Program-made: the position numbers and the translations under genes
In this document: positions 18,098 through 28,800 of the stretch, piece after piece
Position numbering within the stretch: the stretch's first letter is position 1
Layout: each line of letters starts with the position of its first letter
Origin: an uncultured Carboxylicivirga sp.
GTDB lineage: Bacteria > Bacteroidota > Bacteroidia > Bacteroidales > Marinilabiliaceae
Assembly (NCBI RefSeq): GCF_963674565.1
Contig: NZ_OY771430.1
Location: 3,906,001-3,970,000 of the forward strand
Reading direction: 5' to 3'
DNA length: 64,000 nucleotides
Notes under the pieces: model-generated
Database searches by the model: none
Told to the model about the DNA's origin: nothing
Seen by the model: only the letters and a program-made list of their open reading frames with translations

Positions 18098-21000
18098 GTG
18101 GGTAAGAATCAAAAAACATCCAAAATATTCTACTTTAAAGAGCCAATTGTTAACAAGCTCTACCTATTGTTAGCTATCTATTTAATTACAATAGGTGCCA
18201 TCATTAGTATCGAAAATTATTTCGACAGTTCTTATGCTTCCAAATACAGAAAGGCTATTCAAAATCAGGAACAACTGGCCAAACTAGAGCATCTACTACA
18301 CAAAAACCTTCTGGAACTAAACATCGCTTTTAAAAGTTATCCATCTGTTAATGTCAATCAACAGCTAACTAATATTGAAAATGAAATTGCTGATCTTACT
18401 GAGCGTAGCATTGAGATTATTAATGTAATTGATCAGGGTGGAAATATAGAGGATAAAAGAGCAGTAAACCTTCACACGCAGGATGTCATCACAAATGTCA
18501 TCACCTACAATGAAGATAGTTATACCGGATCGATTAGAGAAGTAAGAGAATTAGCACCTTTAATCAATACAATGCACAGTCTTTCGGAAAGAGTAGCCCG
18601 AAAAATTGAAGCAACATTAAAAGAGCCCGATGGATATAACAATGTAGCCAAAGCAACTGATCTTTACATTAAGCAAGCTGAGTCAAAACTGGAAAGACTG
18701 CATGAAATTGAGAACAAAATCTCATACGATATTAACAAAAGGTTAGTAACCTTAAATAACGAAAGCATAAACGTGCTTAAACGTTACAATAACCTTAAGT
18801 ACCTTTCATTAATAGTATTTACTCTATTTGTAGTTTTTCTGACTTATTTCCTTTTATCGCAAATACGTAATCTGATTCTTAATCAACGAAAAGCAGAACA
18901 AAATAACCGTAAACTGATACAGGCTGTTGAACAAAGTCCGATCTCCATTATGATTACCGACACACAAGGTAACGTTGAGTATGTAAACAAAGGATTTAAA
19001 TCGCTTGCCGGATTCTCCAAGTCTGAATTAAATAGTGGAAATACAAACTTCTTTCAGTTACAGGACGACACCAATGAGTTTGCTGAGGTATTGTGGCAAA
19101 CCATTCAGGAAGGACAAGTTTGGACTGGTGAAATTTCCAGTAATAAAGACAATGGTGCTGTTTTCTGGGAGAAAGTTTTGATATCACCTGTATTAAGTGA
19201 AGACAAAACCATCTCGAATTACATTGCAATTAAAGAAGATACAACAGAGAAAAAGCTTCTTACTGAGTCCTTGAAAGAATCAAACAAAACCCTTTCTACG
19301 ATAACAGAAAATCTTCCTGTGGGTATTTTAATCGTTGACAGCGAGAAGAAAGTAATTCAACTCAATCAGACCGCTGCTAAAATTATGGGATTCAAAACCA
19401 TTTCCCAAGCAATGGCTCATTTCAGAACCCATTCATATCAGGAGTTATTTGTCACCAATAAAAAGGACGAATACAAAGATGAGCAGTCCGGCATAATGGT
19501 AGAATCGTTAGATGAACGTCTGGAGGTAAAAGAAAATAATATTTCACGTGAAATATTAAAGAATATCATTCCGGTTACACTGGATAATCACGAAGTATTT
19601 CTGGAGGCTTTTATGGATATAAGTGCTCAGAAAGAGATTCAAAAGAAAGAAGCGGAATCAAATAAAGCCAAATCAGAATTTTTGGCAAATATGAGTCATG
19701 AAATTCGTACTCCGATGAACGGTATCATTGGTGCCACCGAACTTTTATCTAAAACCCGATTGTCGAAAGAACAGAAGAATGTTGTTTCCATCATTGGGCG
19801 ATCTTGTGACAATCTGCTTAATATCATTAATGATATACTTGATTTCTCTAAGATAGAGGCCGGTAAAATGAAAATTGAATCCTATGCTTTCAACCTTCGC
19901 TCTACCGTTGAATACCTGATGGATCAAATGTCGTTCAAAGGCCGTGAAAAAGGCATTGAGCTTTTAAGCGATGTTGAAGACACCATTCCTGCCATTGTTA
20001 TTGGTGATGAGAGTCGCTTGATTCAGGTTTTGGTTAATTTAATGGGTAATGCTGTTAAATTCACCTCTGAAGGAGAAGTTGTTCTTAAAGTAGAAATAGA
20101 ACAACAACAAGGATCCAATATGACACTTCATTTCTCGGTTGAAGATTCTGGAATTGGTATACCTAAGAGTAAACTGGAAAAGATATTCGAATCCTTTACT
20201 CAGGCAGATGGTTCAACAACCCGAAAGTTTGGAGGAACTGGACTGGGAACCAGTATATCAAAGATGCTGGTTGAGCTGATGGGTGGTAAAATCTGGGTTG
20301 AAAGTCCCAACCCTAATTTTATGTGGTCGAAAGAGAATCCTGGATCTGTATTTCATTTCACCCTGCCATTGGTAATTGATAAAAACCAGAAGGCATATGA
20401 TATTAACACTGAATTATTCAGCACCATCAATACTCTGATTGTTGACAATCATAAAACCAACCTCCTTCTGCTTAAAAAGACCCTGAATAACTGGTCTATT
20501 AATTCAGAAACGGTTAATGATGAAAAGTCAGCTCTCATGACACTGTCTCATCGTAAAGATTTTAATCTAATCATTATTGACAGTCATGTTTTTAGCAAGG
20601 CTGATGATAATTTACTGGAAAGCATAAAAGAACTGCAAAAAAATATCAAAATCATTTTGTTTACCTCTGATAACAGATGGAAACCAATTGATCAGCTAAA
20701 AGGTGTGGATTTTATAATGCAAAAACCAATTAAACACACCGAATTACTAAACACAATCGAGAGACTTTTTGGCAATAAAAACAGCCAGGGAGTTGAACAG
20801 GATGAAGCACCAAGTCTTCAGGAACGCATAAAAGACAAACGTGTTTTACTGGTTGAAGACAATATCATCAATCAAAAGATTGCAGAGAAAATGCTTGATC
20901 GAATTGGTCTGCAAATTGATATTGCCAAAAATGGTGAAGAGGCTGTTAATATGATTACTGAGGGTGATCAGGATAATTACGACCTTGTATTCATGGACGT

Positions 21001-21196
21001 TCAAATGCCCGTAATGAATGGGTTGGATGCAACCACTAAATTAAGGGAAATGAATATTGATGTTCCTATTATCGCCATGACAGCTAATGCACTTAAAGGT
21101 GACAGAGAAGTGTGTCTGGAAGCCGGAATGAATGATTATATTGGGAAACCAGTTAAGATGGATGATCTGGAAACTATCCTTGTTAAATGGTTATAA
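18098..21196 (+). CDS. hybrid sensor histidine kinase with two PAS and two receiver domains
   Basis: This 1032-residue membrane kinase starts with GTG. TM1 is at about 20-42. A helical periplasmic region (about 43-227) is rich in coiled-coil heptads. TM2 is at about 228-250. Two PAS domains follow (about 268-385 and 395-510). The HisKA domain carries NMSHEIRTPMNG (His near 532), and the ATPase domain has the VEDSGIGIP and GGTGLGTSIS motifs. Receiver 1 has a single N-terminal acid (LIVDNHKTN) but keeps an Asp in LIIIDSH. Receiver 2 is complete (VLLVEDNIINQK, VFMDVQMPVMNG). No output domain is fused. The upstream ModA-like lipoprotein is the likely ligand-presenting partner. The last six bases overlap the convergent carbamoyltransferase gene. 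Confidence 0.92.
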   Translation: MGKNQKTSKIFYFKEPIVNKLYLLLAIYLITIGAIISIENYFDSSYASKYRKAIQNQEQLAKLEHLLHKNLLELNIAFKSYPSVNVNQQLTNIENEIADLTERSIEIINVIDQGGNIEDKRAVNLHTQDVITNVITYNEDSYTGSIREVRELAPLINTMHSLSERVARKIEATLKEPDGYNNVAKATDLYIKQAESKLERLHEIENKISYDINKRLVTLNNESINVLKRYNNLKYLSLIVFTLFVVFLTYFLLSQIRNLILNQRKAEQNNRKLIQAVEQSPISIMITDTQGNVEYVNKGFKSLAGFSKSELNSGNTNFFQLQDDTNEFAEVLWQTIQEGQVWTGEISSNKDNGAVFWEKVLISPVLSEDKTISNYIAIKEDTTEKKLLTESLKESNKTLSTITENLPVGILIVDSEKKVIQLNQTAAKIMGFKTISQAMAHFRTHSYQELFVTNKKDEYKDEQSGIMVESLDERLEVKENNISREILKNIIPVTLDNHEVFLEAFMDISAQKEIQKKEAESNKAKSEFLANMSHEIRTPMNGIIGATELLSKTRLSKEQKNVVSIIGRSCDNLLNIINDILDFSKIEAGKMKIESYAFNLRSTVEYLMDQMSFKGREKGIELLSDVEDTIPAIVIGDESRLIQVLVNLMGNAVKFTSEGEVVLKVEIEQQQGSNMTLHFSVEDSGIGIPKSKLEKIFESFTQADGSTTRKFGGTGLGTSISKMLVELMGGKIWVESPNPNFMWSKENPGSVFHFTLPLVIDKNQKAYDINTELFSTINTLIVDNHKTNLLLLKKTLNNWSINSETVNDEKSALMTLSHRKDFNLIIIDSHVFSKADDNLLESIKELQKNIKIILFTSDNRWKPIDQLKGVDFIMQKPIKHTELLNTIERLFGNKNSQGVEQDEAPSLQERIKDKRVLLVEDNIINQKIAEKMLDRIGLQIDIAKNGEEAVNMITEGDQDNYDLVFMDVQMPVMNGLDATTKLREMNIDVPIIAMTANALKGDREVCLEAGMNDYIGKPVKMDDLETILVKWL

Positions 21197-22843
21197 TGGC
21201 TGGTAGTGTCCATTAATTACAACTCCATTCAAATTCATATTTTGTGCTGATTTGAGGGCTCCTTCTTTTGTATGAACAATAGGTTCACCTTTTACATTGA
21301 AAGATGTATTAATCAAAGCTTTCACCTGATATTTACTATCCAGCAAATGAAGTAATTCGAATACAAACGGATTATCTTCCTTTTTTCGAACTACCTGAAT
21401 ACGTGCTGTTCCATCAACATGCACAACACCTTCTATCTCCCTTTGCTTCTCAGGAAGTATGTCAAAATCGAGCAACATATAATCAGCCAAACGATGTATT
21501 TCCTTTTTACCGGTAAAGTATTGTGCATTTTTAACGAGCATGATAGGTGCCACAGGTCGGTACCACTCACGTTTTTTATGAGTCATACTTACTTTTTGAG
21601 CCAGTGATTTATTGTTGGCTAATGCCAGAATACTGCGATTCCCAAGAGCTCGCGGACCAATCTCTCCGGCATTATTACAAACAGCTATCACATTGCCCTG
21701 AATTAGCTCTGATGCACATTTTTCCAACTCGTCATGCTTTACATCTGTCGAATAATCCTGAATACCCCAATTATTAATGTAAGGTGAACTAGAAGCGATG
21801 CTTCCATGTTTTAACCATTCTACAAAGGCTGCAGCTCCTAAAGAAAGACCACTATCTTCGGGACAAGGAGGTATAAAAAAATTCTTAAATAATCCGGATT
21901 CCACAATTTGAGTGTTTGCCACTATATTCAAAGCTGAACCACCAGAATAATATAAATGATCGTATTGACCACTGTGCTGGAGCGATTCAAGCTTATGAAG
22001 CAATTCTCGCTGAAAAATCCCTTGCATGGTTGCAACAATATCATGTAAAAAGGAATCCTGTGTATTTAGATGTTGTTTATCCCAACCAAAATCAGCTTTA
22101 GCTGCATCGAAAAACACTTTTTTACTTCCCCACAGGTCTTTGAAAAAGTCATTTTTAATAAGCCACTCTTCCAGTTCTGATTTATAACTACCAAAGGCTG
22201 CCAGCCCCATCATTTTACCGGGAACACTGTTTTGCTCAATATATTTTGAACCTATAACGCCAAAAACAAGGGCATTGGCATTAAATAATCCAGAGAGATA
22301 TTTATAGTCCCAATGAAATTCTTTGGAATGGACATTTCCCTTTTCAAATTCCCATGCAGAAAGGTTACTTAAGCTTCCTCCTCCATCAAAATGAATCAAT
22401 AAACTATTCTCTTTAAAAGATCCAGAAAAGGGTAAGCAAGCTCCTAAATGAGCCAGCTCATGATTAAGTGCATATGCTTCTCTTTCTCTATCCAACCACC
22501 AGCATCTGCCTGATTCAGGCTTAGTACTTAAATGATTATTTAAAGGAGCTTCAAAGCGGAATCGACCACAAGATGAAAGAAAGGTTCGACCAACGACATT
22601 ATCCACAAAGACAAGGTCATAATCGGCATCTTTCAATAAACCTTCCTGCTTTAAAATATCATAAAGCTGTTCGTGTAATTTATTATCATGTTTTCTTCGG
22701 GATATCCGCTCAAGTGTAAGATGCTTTACCACCTTCCCATTCTCCATCAAGGTAAGGGCGTGATCGTGCACATAAAAAGGTGTATCTGTATTTATACGGT
22801 CCTGGATACCATATATGGCCAATGTAGGCTTTAAAATATCCAT
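21191..22843 (-). CDS. carbamoyltransferase (NodU/CmcH family)
   Basis: The 550-residue protein has an N-terminal Kae1/ASKHA-like ATPase fold. It has the metal-binding HELAHLGACLPFSG segment and HFDGGGSLS (about 170), then YYSGGSALNIVANT and PCPEDSGLSLGAAAF. The C-terminal domain contains GEIGPRALGNRSILA, HKKREWYRPVAP and ALINTSFNVKGEPIV. By family knowledge it would transfer a carbamoyl group from carbamoyl phosphate, via carbamoyl-adenylate, to a hydroxyl of a sugar or secondary metabolite. No biosynthetic cluster surrounds it, so the acceptor is unknown; a surface glycan is plausible. It is the last gene of a minus-strand operon behind purD and a DUF6427 protein, four bases after the latter. 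Confidence 0.9.
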   Translation of the reverse strand: MDILKPTLAIYGIQDRINTDTPFYVHDHALTLMENGKVVKHLTLERISRRKHDNKLHEQLYDILKQEGLLKDADYDLVFVDNVVGRTFLSSCGRFRFEAPLNNHLSTKPESGRCWWLDREREAYALNHELAHLGACLPFSGSFKENSLLIHFDGGGSLSNLSAWEFEKGNVHSKEFHWDYKYLSGLFNANALVFGVIGSKYIEQNSVPGKMMGLAAFGSYKSELEEWLIKNDFFKDLWGSKKVFFDAAKADFGWDKQHLNTQDSFLHDIVATMQGIFQRELLHKLESLQHSGQYDHLYYSGGSALNIVANTQIVESGLFKNFFIPPCPEDSGLSLGAAAFVEWLKHGSIASSSPYINNWGIQDYSTDVKHDELEKCASELIQGNVIAVCNNAGEIGPRALGNRSILALANNKSLAQKVSMTHKKREWYRPVAPIMLVKNAQYFTGKKEIHRLADYMLLDFDILPEKQREIEGVVHVDGTARIQVVRKKEDNPFVFELLHLLDSKYQVKALINTSFNVKGEPIVHTKEGALKSAQNMNLNGVVINGHYQPL

Positions 22844-22846
22844 AAA

Positions 22847-23827
22847 TCAGATCAGAAATTGAGCTGCCAGTGTCATAATAAAAAGCAAGACAAACACCAC
22901 CTCCTGAATAACAGGTTTACGAATTGCATTCAAAAAGCGACTTAGTATAATAGAAGCACCAATGGCAAGTATGGGCACTACTTCCAGTGAATAATATGGT
23001 GTTAATGCAGCCACAATACCCAAGACTATTAACCAAATGAAGATTCGGAAATACTTGCGGGTAATAATCTTAACCATTGGCATGATTCGAACAACTGCCA
23101 GGATGGCAAGAAAAACCAGGAAGATTATGATACCATTATAAAGTTGTGAAAAAATGGTATGCGAGAAAAAGGCTATCGGTGATATAAAATTCTCTAATGC
23201 AACATCTGCAAACCAGGCAAATCTGCCAACGAGGAAAAAATAACCAAAAGCAAAAATATAAGGTAATACAAATCCAATAAGAGAAGCCAGAATGGAACGA
23301 AATGTAAACATTCTGAGGATGAACATGATCATCCAGATCATGATAATAAAATAAATGCCCTTGGCATAGAACAAACTCCCCACTGACAACCAGAATGCTG
23401 ACTCAAAGCACCAGGCCATTGGTTTACGCTGTGGCCCTCCTGAAAATAATCGCTCAATGGAAAGCAACAACAACGGAGTAAAAAACCATACCGGATGTAA
23501 CTGCTGGGCCATCAGATAGCCACTCACCAAAAACAAGTATAGATACCCTGGCATTGCTGTTTGATTATTTGATAATCCAAAGCGATTGACCATCCGGTTG
23601 ACACCTAACATCATCACCAGGGCAATTAGCATACTTATCAGAGTCGATAGAAAATGATTTCCTTTCAGTGCACCCAATAACAAACCAAATAATGGCATAG
23701 GAGTCTCGCTAAACGGGAAACTCCCCGATTGAACTCCCACAAATGAATTGAGCCAGAAGCCAAGTAAGAATAGTGGCAGCAGCACAAAAGCCGTAATGCT
23801 GTTTCTATTGAGTGACTGAAAAATCAT
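22847..23827 (-). CDS. DUF6427 integral membrane protein
   Basis: This is a 326-residue protein with about nine to ten hydrophobic segments and short loops. The N-terminus (FQSLNRNSITAFVLLPLFLL) and the HPVWFFTPLLLLSIERLF stretch match what I remember of DUF6427 proteins, which are confined largely to Bacteroidota. The function is unknown. It starts one base after the purD stop and ends just before the carbamoyltransferase start, so all three are probably translated from one mRNA. A role in envelope glycan or lipid metabolism is a guess from neighbours. Confidence 0.75.
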   Translation of the reverse strand: MIFQSLNRNSITAFVLLPLFLLGFWLNSFVGVQSGSFPFSETPMPLFGLLLGALKGNHFLSTLISMLIALVMMLGVNRMVNRFGLSNNQTAMPGYLYLFLVSGYLMAQQLHPVWFFTPLLLLSIERLFSGGPQRKPMAWCFESAFWLSVGSLFYAKGIYFIIMIWMIMFILRMFTFRSILASLIGFVLPYIFAFGYFFLVGRFAWFADVALENFISPIAFFSHTIFSQLYNGIIIFLVFLAILAVVRIMPMVKIITRKYFRIFIWLIVLGIVAALTPYYSLEVVPILAIGASIILSRFLNAIRKPVIQEVVFVLLFIMTLAAQFLI

Positions 23828-23828
23828 A

Positions 23829-25097
23829 TTACAAATCGAATCCTATATCTGAACGAAAATATTTTCCTTCGAAATCTAATTTCTGAGCATTTTTGAATGA
23901 TTGTGCCAATGCTTCGTCTTTATCCTTACCATAAGCCGTTAAAGCAATAACACGTCCACCCGCTGTAACTACTTTTCCATCCTTATCAGTAGTACCGGCA
24001 TGAAATACCATACCTTCTGCTATTTTTTCCAATCCGGTGATTTCTTTCCCTTTTTCATAATCTCCAGGATAACCGCCCGATACACACATCACTGTAGTTG
24101 CGCTTCGTTCGTCTACTTCAATTTGCTTTGTTCGCAGATTTCCTGCTGCAACAGCCTGGAATAGATCAACCAGATCAGACTTTAAACGTGGTATTACTAC
24201 TTCTGTTTCTGGATCGCCCATTCTTACATTGTATTCAATAACGTATGGCTCCCCTTCAACGCTCATCAAACCAATAAAGATGAAACCTTTATAAGGTATA
24301 TCGTCTTTAATCAGACCTTCAACTGTTGGAAGAACAATGCGGTCGTGCACTTTCTTCATAAATACCTCATCGGCAAACGGAACCGGAGATACAGCACCCA
24401 TACCACCTGTATTTAAACCTGTATCACCTTCCCCAATTCTTTTGTAGTCTTTTGCTTCAGGTAAAACCACATAGCCGTGTCCATCGGTAAGCACAAATAC
24501 CGATAGTTCTATACCGCTTAAATATTCTTCAATCACAACGGTGCTACTGGCATCACCGAATTTTCCACCAAGCATTTCTTTAAGTTCATTCTCTGCTTCA
24601 ACCAGATCATCTAAAATCAACACTCCTTTACCGGCAGCCAAACCATCAGCTTTCAGCACATAAGGTGCTTTCATTGTTTTCAGAAAATCCAATCCTTCTT
24701 CAAGATTTGCGGAAGTAACAGATAAATAAGCGGCAGTTGGAACATTATGACGTTGCATAAAAGCCTTGGCGAACTCTTTACTTCCCTCTAATTGAGCACC
24801 CTTTTGGCCAGGACCAATAACTGGCACTTGTGCTATTTCAGGATCGTTTAAAACAAAATCTTTGATTCCTCTTACCAAGGGCTCTTCAGGTCCTACCACA
24901 ATCATATCAATGGCATTATCCAATACCACTTTTTTAACTGCTTCAAAATCGTTTGGATTGACATCCACATTGGTTCCCACTGCTGATGTACCGGCATTAC
25001 CCGGTGCAATAAACAGTTTTGTCAGTTTCTCACTCTGTGTCATTTTCCATGCCAGCGCATGCTCACGTCCTCCTGAACCTAAAAGAAGAATATTCAT
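23829..25097 (-). CDS. purD: phosphoribosylamine--glycine ligase
   Basis: This cytoplasmic ATP-grasp enzyme catalyses the second step of de novo purine synthesis, joining glycine to 5-phosphoribosylamine. At 422 residues it is of normal length. Visible motifs are ILLLGSGGREHALAWK at the start, PGNAGTS, VVGPEEPLV, APYVLKADGLAAGKGV (ATP-grasp), NTGGMGAVSPVPF and EYNVRMGDPETE (metal/ATP site, about 289-300). Its isolation from other purine genes and its pairing with membrane and carbamoyl-transfer genes is unusual but common for scattered Bacteroidota pur genes. Confidence 0.97.
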   Translation of the reverse strand: MNILLLGSGGREHALAWKMTQSEKLTKLFIAPGNAGTSAVGTNVDVNPNDFEAVKKVVLDNAIDMIVVGPEEPLVRGIKDFVLNDPEIAQVPVIGPGQKGAQLEGSKEFAKAFMQRHNVPTAAYLSVTSANLEEGLDFLKTMKAPYVLKADGLAAGKGVLILDDLVEAENELKEMLGGKFGDASSTVVIEEYLSGIELSVFVLTDGHGYVVLPEAKDYKRIGEGDTGLNTGGMGAVSPVPFADEVFMKKVHDRIVLPTVEGLIKDDIPYKGFIFIGLMSVEGEPYVIEYNVRMGDPETEVVIPRLKSDLVDLFQAVAAGNLRTKQIEVDERSATTVMCVSGGYPGDYEKGKEITGLEKIAEGMVFHAGTTDKDGKVVTAGGRVIALTAYGKDKDEALAQSFKNAQKLDFEGKYFRSDIGFDL

Positions 25098-25217
25098 TTG
25101 TTTGTTCTTTATTATATAGCTTGTTAGTTTATAGGCAGTAGGCAGTAGTTAAATAACAGAACATAAAACCCACAACACTTTTTGCGAACTTCCCAAACTA
25201 ATCAAACCACTGTTTAA

Positions 25218-25859
25218 TTATTTTGCTATAATATTTTCATCCATTTTCAATACCTCAAAACGATAACCTTTTTCAAGCAGGAAATCAAGGCTTTTTGGCA
25301 AGGCATACGTCAATCTATCCCAGGCTTTTGCCGAATCGTGAAAAACCACAACCGAACCGTTTCGAACATTTTTTGTAACGTTCGATAACACCTGCTCTTT
25401 ACTAAGGCGTTTATCGTAGTCCATCGAAAGAACATCCCACATCACCACTTTGCCAAATTTGCTTTTTAACTCCTTCATATACCATGGATAAAGCTGTCCG
25501 TGCGGTGGTCTGAATAAGTTACCGGGAATGAATGGTCTTGCCTTCTCAATATTGTTGAAATATTCACTGCGTGAACATTTCCACGCAGGTAAATGATTGT
25601 ATGCATGATTGCCTACACTATGCCCATTATTCAAAAGTTCCTGAATCAGATACTGATTATTATCGGCATTTTCTCCTACACAGAAAAAGGTTGCCTTAAC
25701 CTGATACTGATTCAAAAGGTTCATCACCCAAGGTGTTTCTTTTTCAACCGGTCCATCGTCAAAGGTAAGATAAATGACCTTTTCCTGTCCCGGTATTCGC
25801 CAGGTAGTTCCCGGGAAAAGGTTTCTGATAACCTGCGGTGGACGAACCTTCCAACTCAT
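25218..25859 (-). CDS. polysaccharide deacetylase (NodB homology, CE4)
   Basis: This is a 213-residue NodB-fold protein with the five motifs in order: TFDDGP (about 31-36, catalytic base and metal Asp), GHSVGNHAYNH (two metal His, about 80-90), RPPHG (about 118), a tryptophan-containing WDVLSMDYD and VVFHDS. It would remove N- or O-acetyl groups from a polysaccharide such as peptidoglycan or a surface glycan. No signal peptide is visible with the ATG at 25859, so it is either cytoplasmic or exported without a classical signal. It lies three bases downstream of a DUF2723 glycosyltransferase-like gene, suggesting joint function. Confidence 0.9.
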   Translation of the reverse strand: MSWKVRPPQVIRNLFPGTTWRIPGQEKVIYLTFDDGPVEKETPWVMNLLNQYQVKATFFCVGENADNNQYLIQELLNNGHSVGNHAYNHLPAWKCSRSEYFNNIEKARPFIPGNLFRPPHGQLYPWYMKELKSKFGKVVMWDVLSMDYDKRLSKEQVLSNVTKNVRNGSVVVFHDSAKAWDRLTYALPKSLDFLLEKGYRFEVLKMDENIIAK

Positions 25860-25862
25860 ATT

Positions 25863-28800
25863 TTAGTTTTCGTAAAAACCCATTTGGTTCATACGTTGCT
25901 CATAGTCACCTTGCAACTGTTTCATGAAATCTGTACGGTTGTATTTTTGAGCCATTCTCACTACTTCCATATAAATAGCCATGGCAGTATCAGGTTCACG
26001 ACCGACTGTTTTTTGTTTATCTGGTGTAAGTGAGTTGTAATAATCAAAATCTTTCATCTTATCTGAAGAAAGATCTTTTAATATTTCCTCACCTTTTTCG
26101 AACTCACCTAACCGGAAGTAACCTTCTGCAAGGAAAATACTGAAATAATTATGTGGCACTCTGTCTTCGCTTAACACTTCCATGGTTTTATCCAGTACCT
26201 TTTGAGCCTTTTCGTCTTTACCCTCATCTAATAATGCCAGAGCTAAACGAGCCAGGTTATTTCTGATGTTATTGGCCATTCGCATGTGGTTTTCATCCAG
26301 ATAAACTTTAGGATTTTCAAAACCTCCCCAACGGAATTTCTCCATCATATTAGTGTACATCCTTTCAGTATCAACCCGACCATATTGACCATTATCGTTT
26401 TCTGTCTTGATTGGTACAACCTGATAAGCAAATCCTTCTAACTGGAAATAATCCTGCAGGCTCACATAATTATCAGCACCTACTGTTACCGCAAAATATA
26501 CCGGACGATCCCAGTTGTTTGTTGCAAATAAATCAAGTATCATCAACTCGTTTTTCAGAATCACATCTTTTTTAATGTTGATATCAACCTCCGGAGCCAT
26601 TAAATGAGCAGCTTCCTCAGATACGATACCATTCTGAATTACTTTCAAACTATCATACTTTAAGGTAAATTGCTTTGAAGGAAGGTAATCCAAGGTACCT
26701 GAATATTCAGGAACTGTCTTGGTTTTCTTATTATCACTTGCAACAAAATCAATGGCATCTTTCAGGTCAATAGCTCCTTTGATTCGATCCAACATATAAA
26801 CCACATCGCGCGATCCGGTTACATACTGATCGTGATTCATTGAGAAAGGCATTGGATCAGAATCATAAGCCTTACGCTTCATCTGATCGATGTACCAATC
26901 GGTTTGCAGATAACTTAAATTACAAACCCTGACATCGGTACGTACACCTTCAACCTCCTGAGCATACCACAATGGGAAAGTATCGTTATCTCCGTTTGTA
27001 AATATGATGGCATTATCAGCACAAGTATTCAGATAATTATAGGCAAGATCACGAGCCACATAACGCTCTGAACGATCGTGATCATCCCAGTTTTCGCTGG
27101 CCATGATGCCCGGAACAAAAATCAAACTGAGAATTGTTGCAATACCTGCTCCAACTGATCCGGGTACAAAGCGTTTTAGTCCATCAACAATTGCCAGAAC
27201 ACCTAACCCAATCCAGATGGCAAATGCATAGAACGAACCAGCATATGCATAATCACGTTCACGAGGCTGATATGGTGTTTGGTTCAGGTAAATCACAATA
27301 GCTAAACCGGTTAGAAAAAACAGAAGCAATACAATCCAGAAACCCTGTTTCCCGTTTTTACCTGCATTGAACTGGAAGAACATACCAACCAATCCAAGGA
27401 TAAGCGGTAACATATAATATTTATTTCTTCCGCGGTTTTTGGTATATAAATCAGAAAGTTTCGATTCGTCGCCCAATCGCATCTGATCGATGAATTTAAT
27501 CCCGGTAATCCAGTTTCCTTTGTTAACCTCTCCATGTCCCTGAATATCGTTCTGTCGACCGGAGAAGTTCCACATGAAATAGCGGAAATACATGTAATAT
27601 ACCTGGTAATTCATAAAGAACTTAATATTCTCCCACAAGGTTGGAACCTGAATCTGCTTTGGCACGCCTCGCTCATCATCAACCGTTACCTTTTTGCCTT
27701 TAAAATCTGTCCAGGCTTTGTATTGTTCTATATGATGCGCCTCACGGCTGTACATACGAGGAAAAATAGTGGTGGTTTTATCGTCGAAAGCATACTCTGT
27801 GCGATGCATCACAGTTACATACTTACCGTCCTTCTTAATGCGAACCGGTGCTCCATCTTCCTCATTCATTGATTTACGATCAAGGGGAGAATTAAAATTC
27901 TGCCCGAAGAACAAAGGTCGATCACCATATTGCTCACGATTCAGATAAGACATTAATGAAAATACATCTTCCGGTGAGTTTTGATCCATTGGAGGATTGG
28001 CATAGGAACGAATTACGATCATTGCAAATGAAGAGTAACCGATCAGTATCACTGTTACACCTAATAATATAGTATTAGCAATGGCCATCCTCTTTTTATA
28101 TGTAATCCAGATGCCTGCTACCAAAGCGGCAATAAGAAGAACCGCATAAAACAAAACTCCAGTATTAAACGGCAAACCAAAACCATTTACAAACATCAGT
28201 TCAAACCAACTGGCAACAGTTACTACTCCAGGAATGATTCCATATAATACTCCTGCCAATATTACCCCTGAAATTACCAATGCTTTAATTGTATTGTTTC
28301 GGTTAACTTCATATAATTTAAAGTAATACACAAAAACAATGGCAGGAATAGCCAACAGGTTTAAAAGGTGAACACCAATGGAAAGACCCATCAGGTAGGC
28401 AATTAATACCAACCAACGATTGGCATATGGTTTACCTGCCACATTCTCCCATTTAAGAATGGCCCAGAAAACAACCGCTGTAAAAAGCGATGACATAGCG
28501 TAAACCTCACCTTCAACAGCCGAAAACCAAAATGTATCGGAAAAAGTATATGCTAAAGCACCAACCAGACCGGCACCCATAACTGCCATGGTTCTCCAGA
28601 TTGGAGGCTCTTCTTCGGAAATAAATATTTTTTTTGCCAGATGCGTTATTGTCCAGAATAAGAACAATATTGTAAATGCACTGGCCAACGCCGACATAAT
28701 ATTAATCATTGCGGCTACCGCGCCCTGATCTGGTGCAAAAAGCGAAAAGAATCGACCCATGATCATAAAGAACGGTGCCCCGGGAGGGTGACCAACCAAT

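Noticed and set aside
21191..22843. Reading the NodU-like protein as a nodulation or antibiotic gene.
   Set aside because: No other nodulation or antibiotic genes are near; the family is broad and the acceptor cannot be inferred.
25132..25148. Short repeat GGCAGTAGGCAGTAG before purD.
   Set aside because: Two partial copies only; it looks like low-complexity sequence with no evident function.
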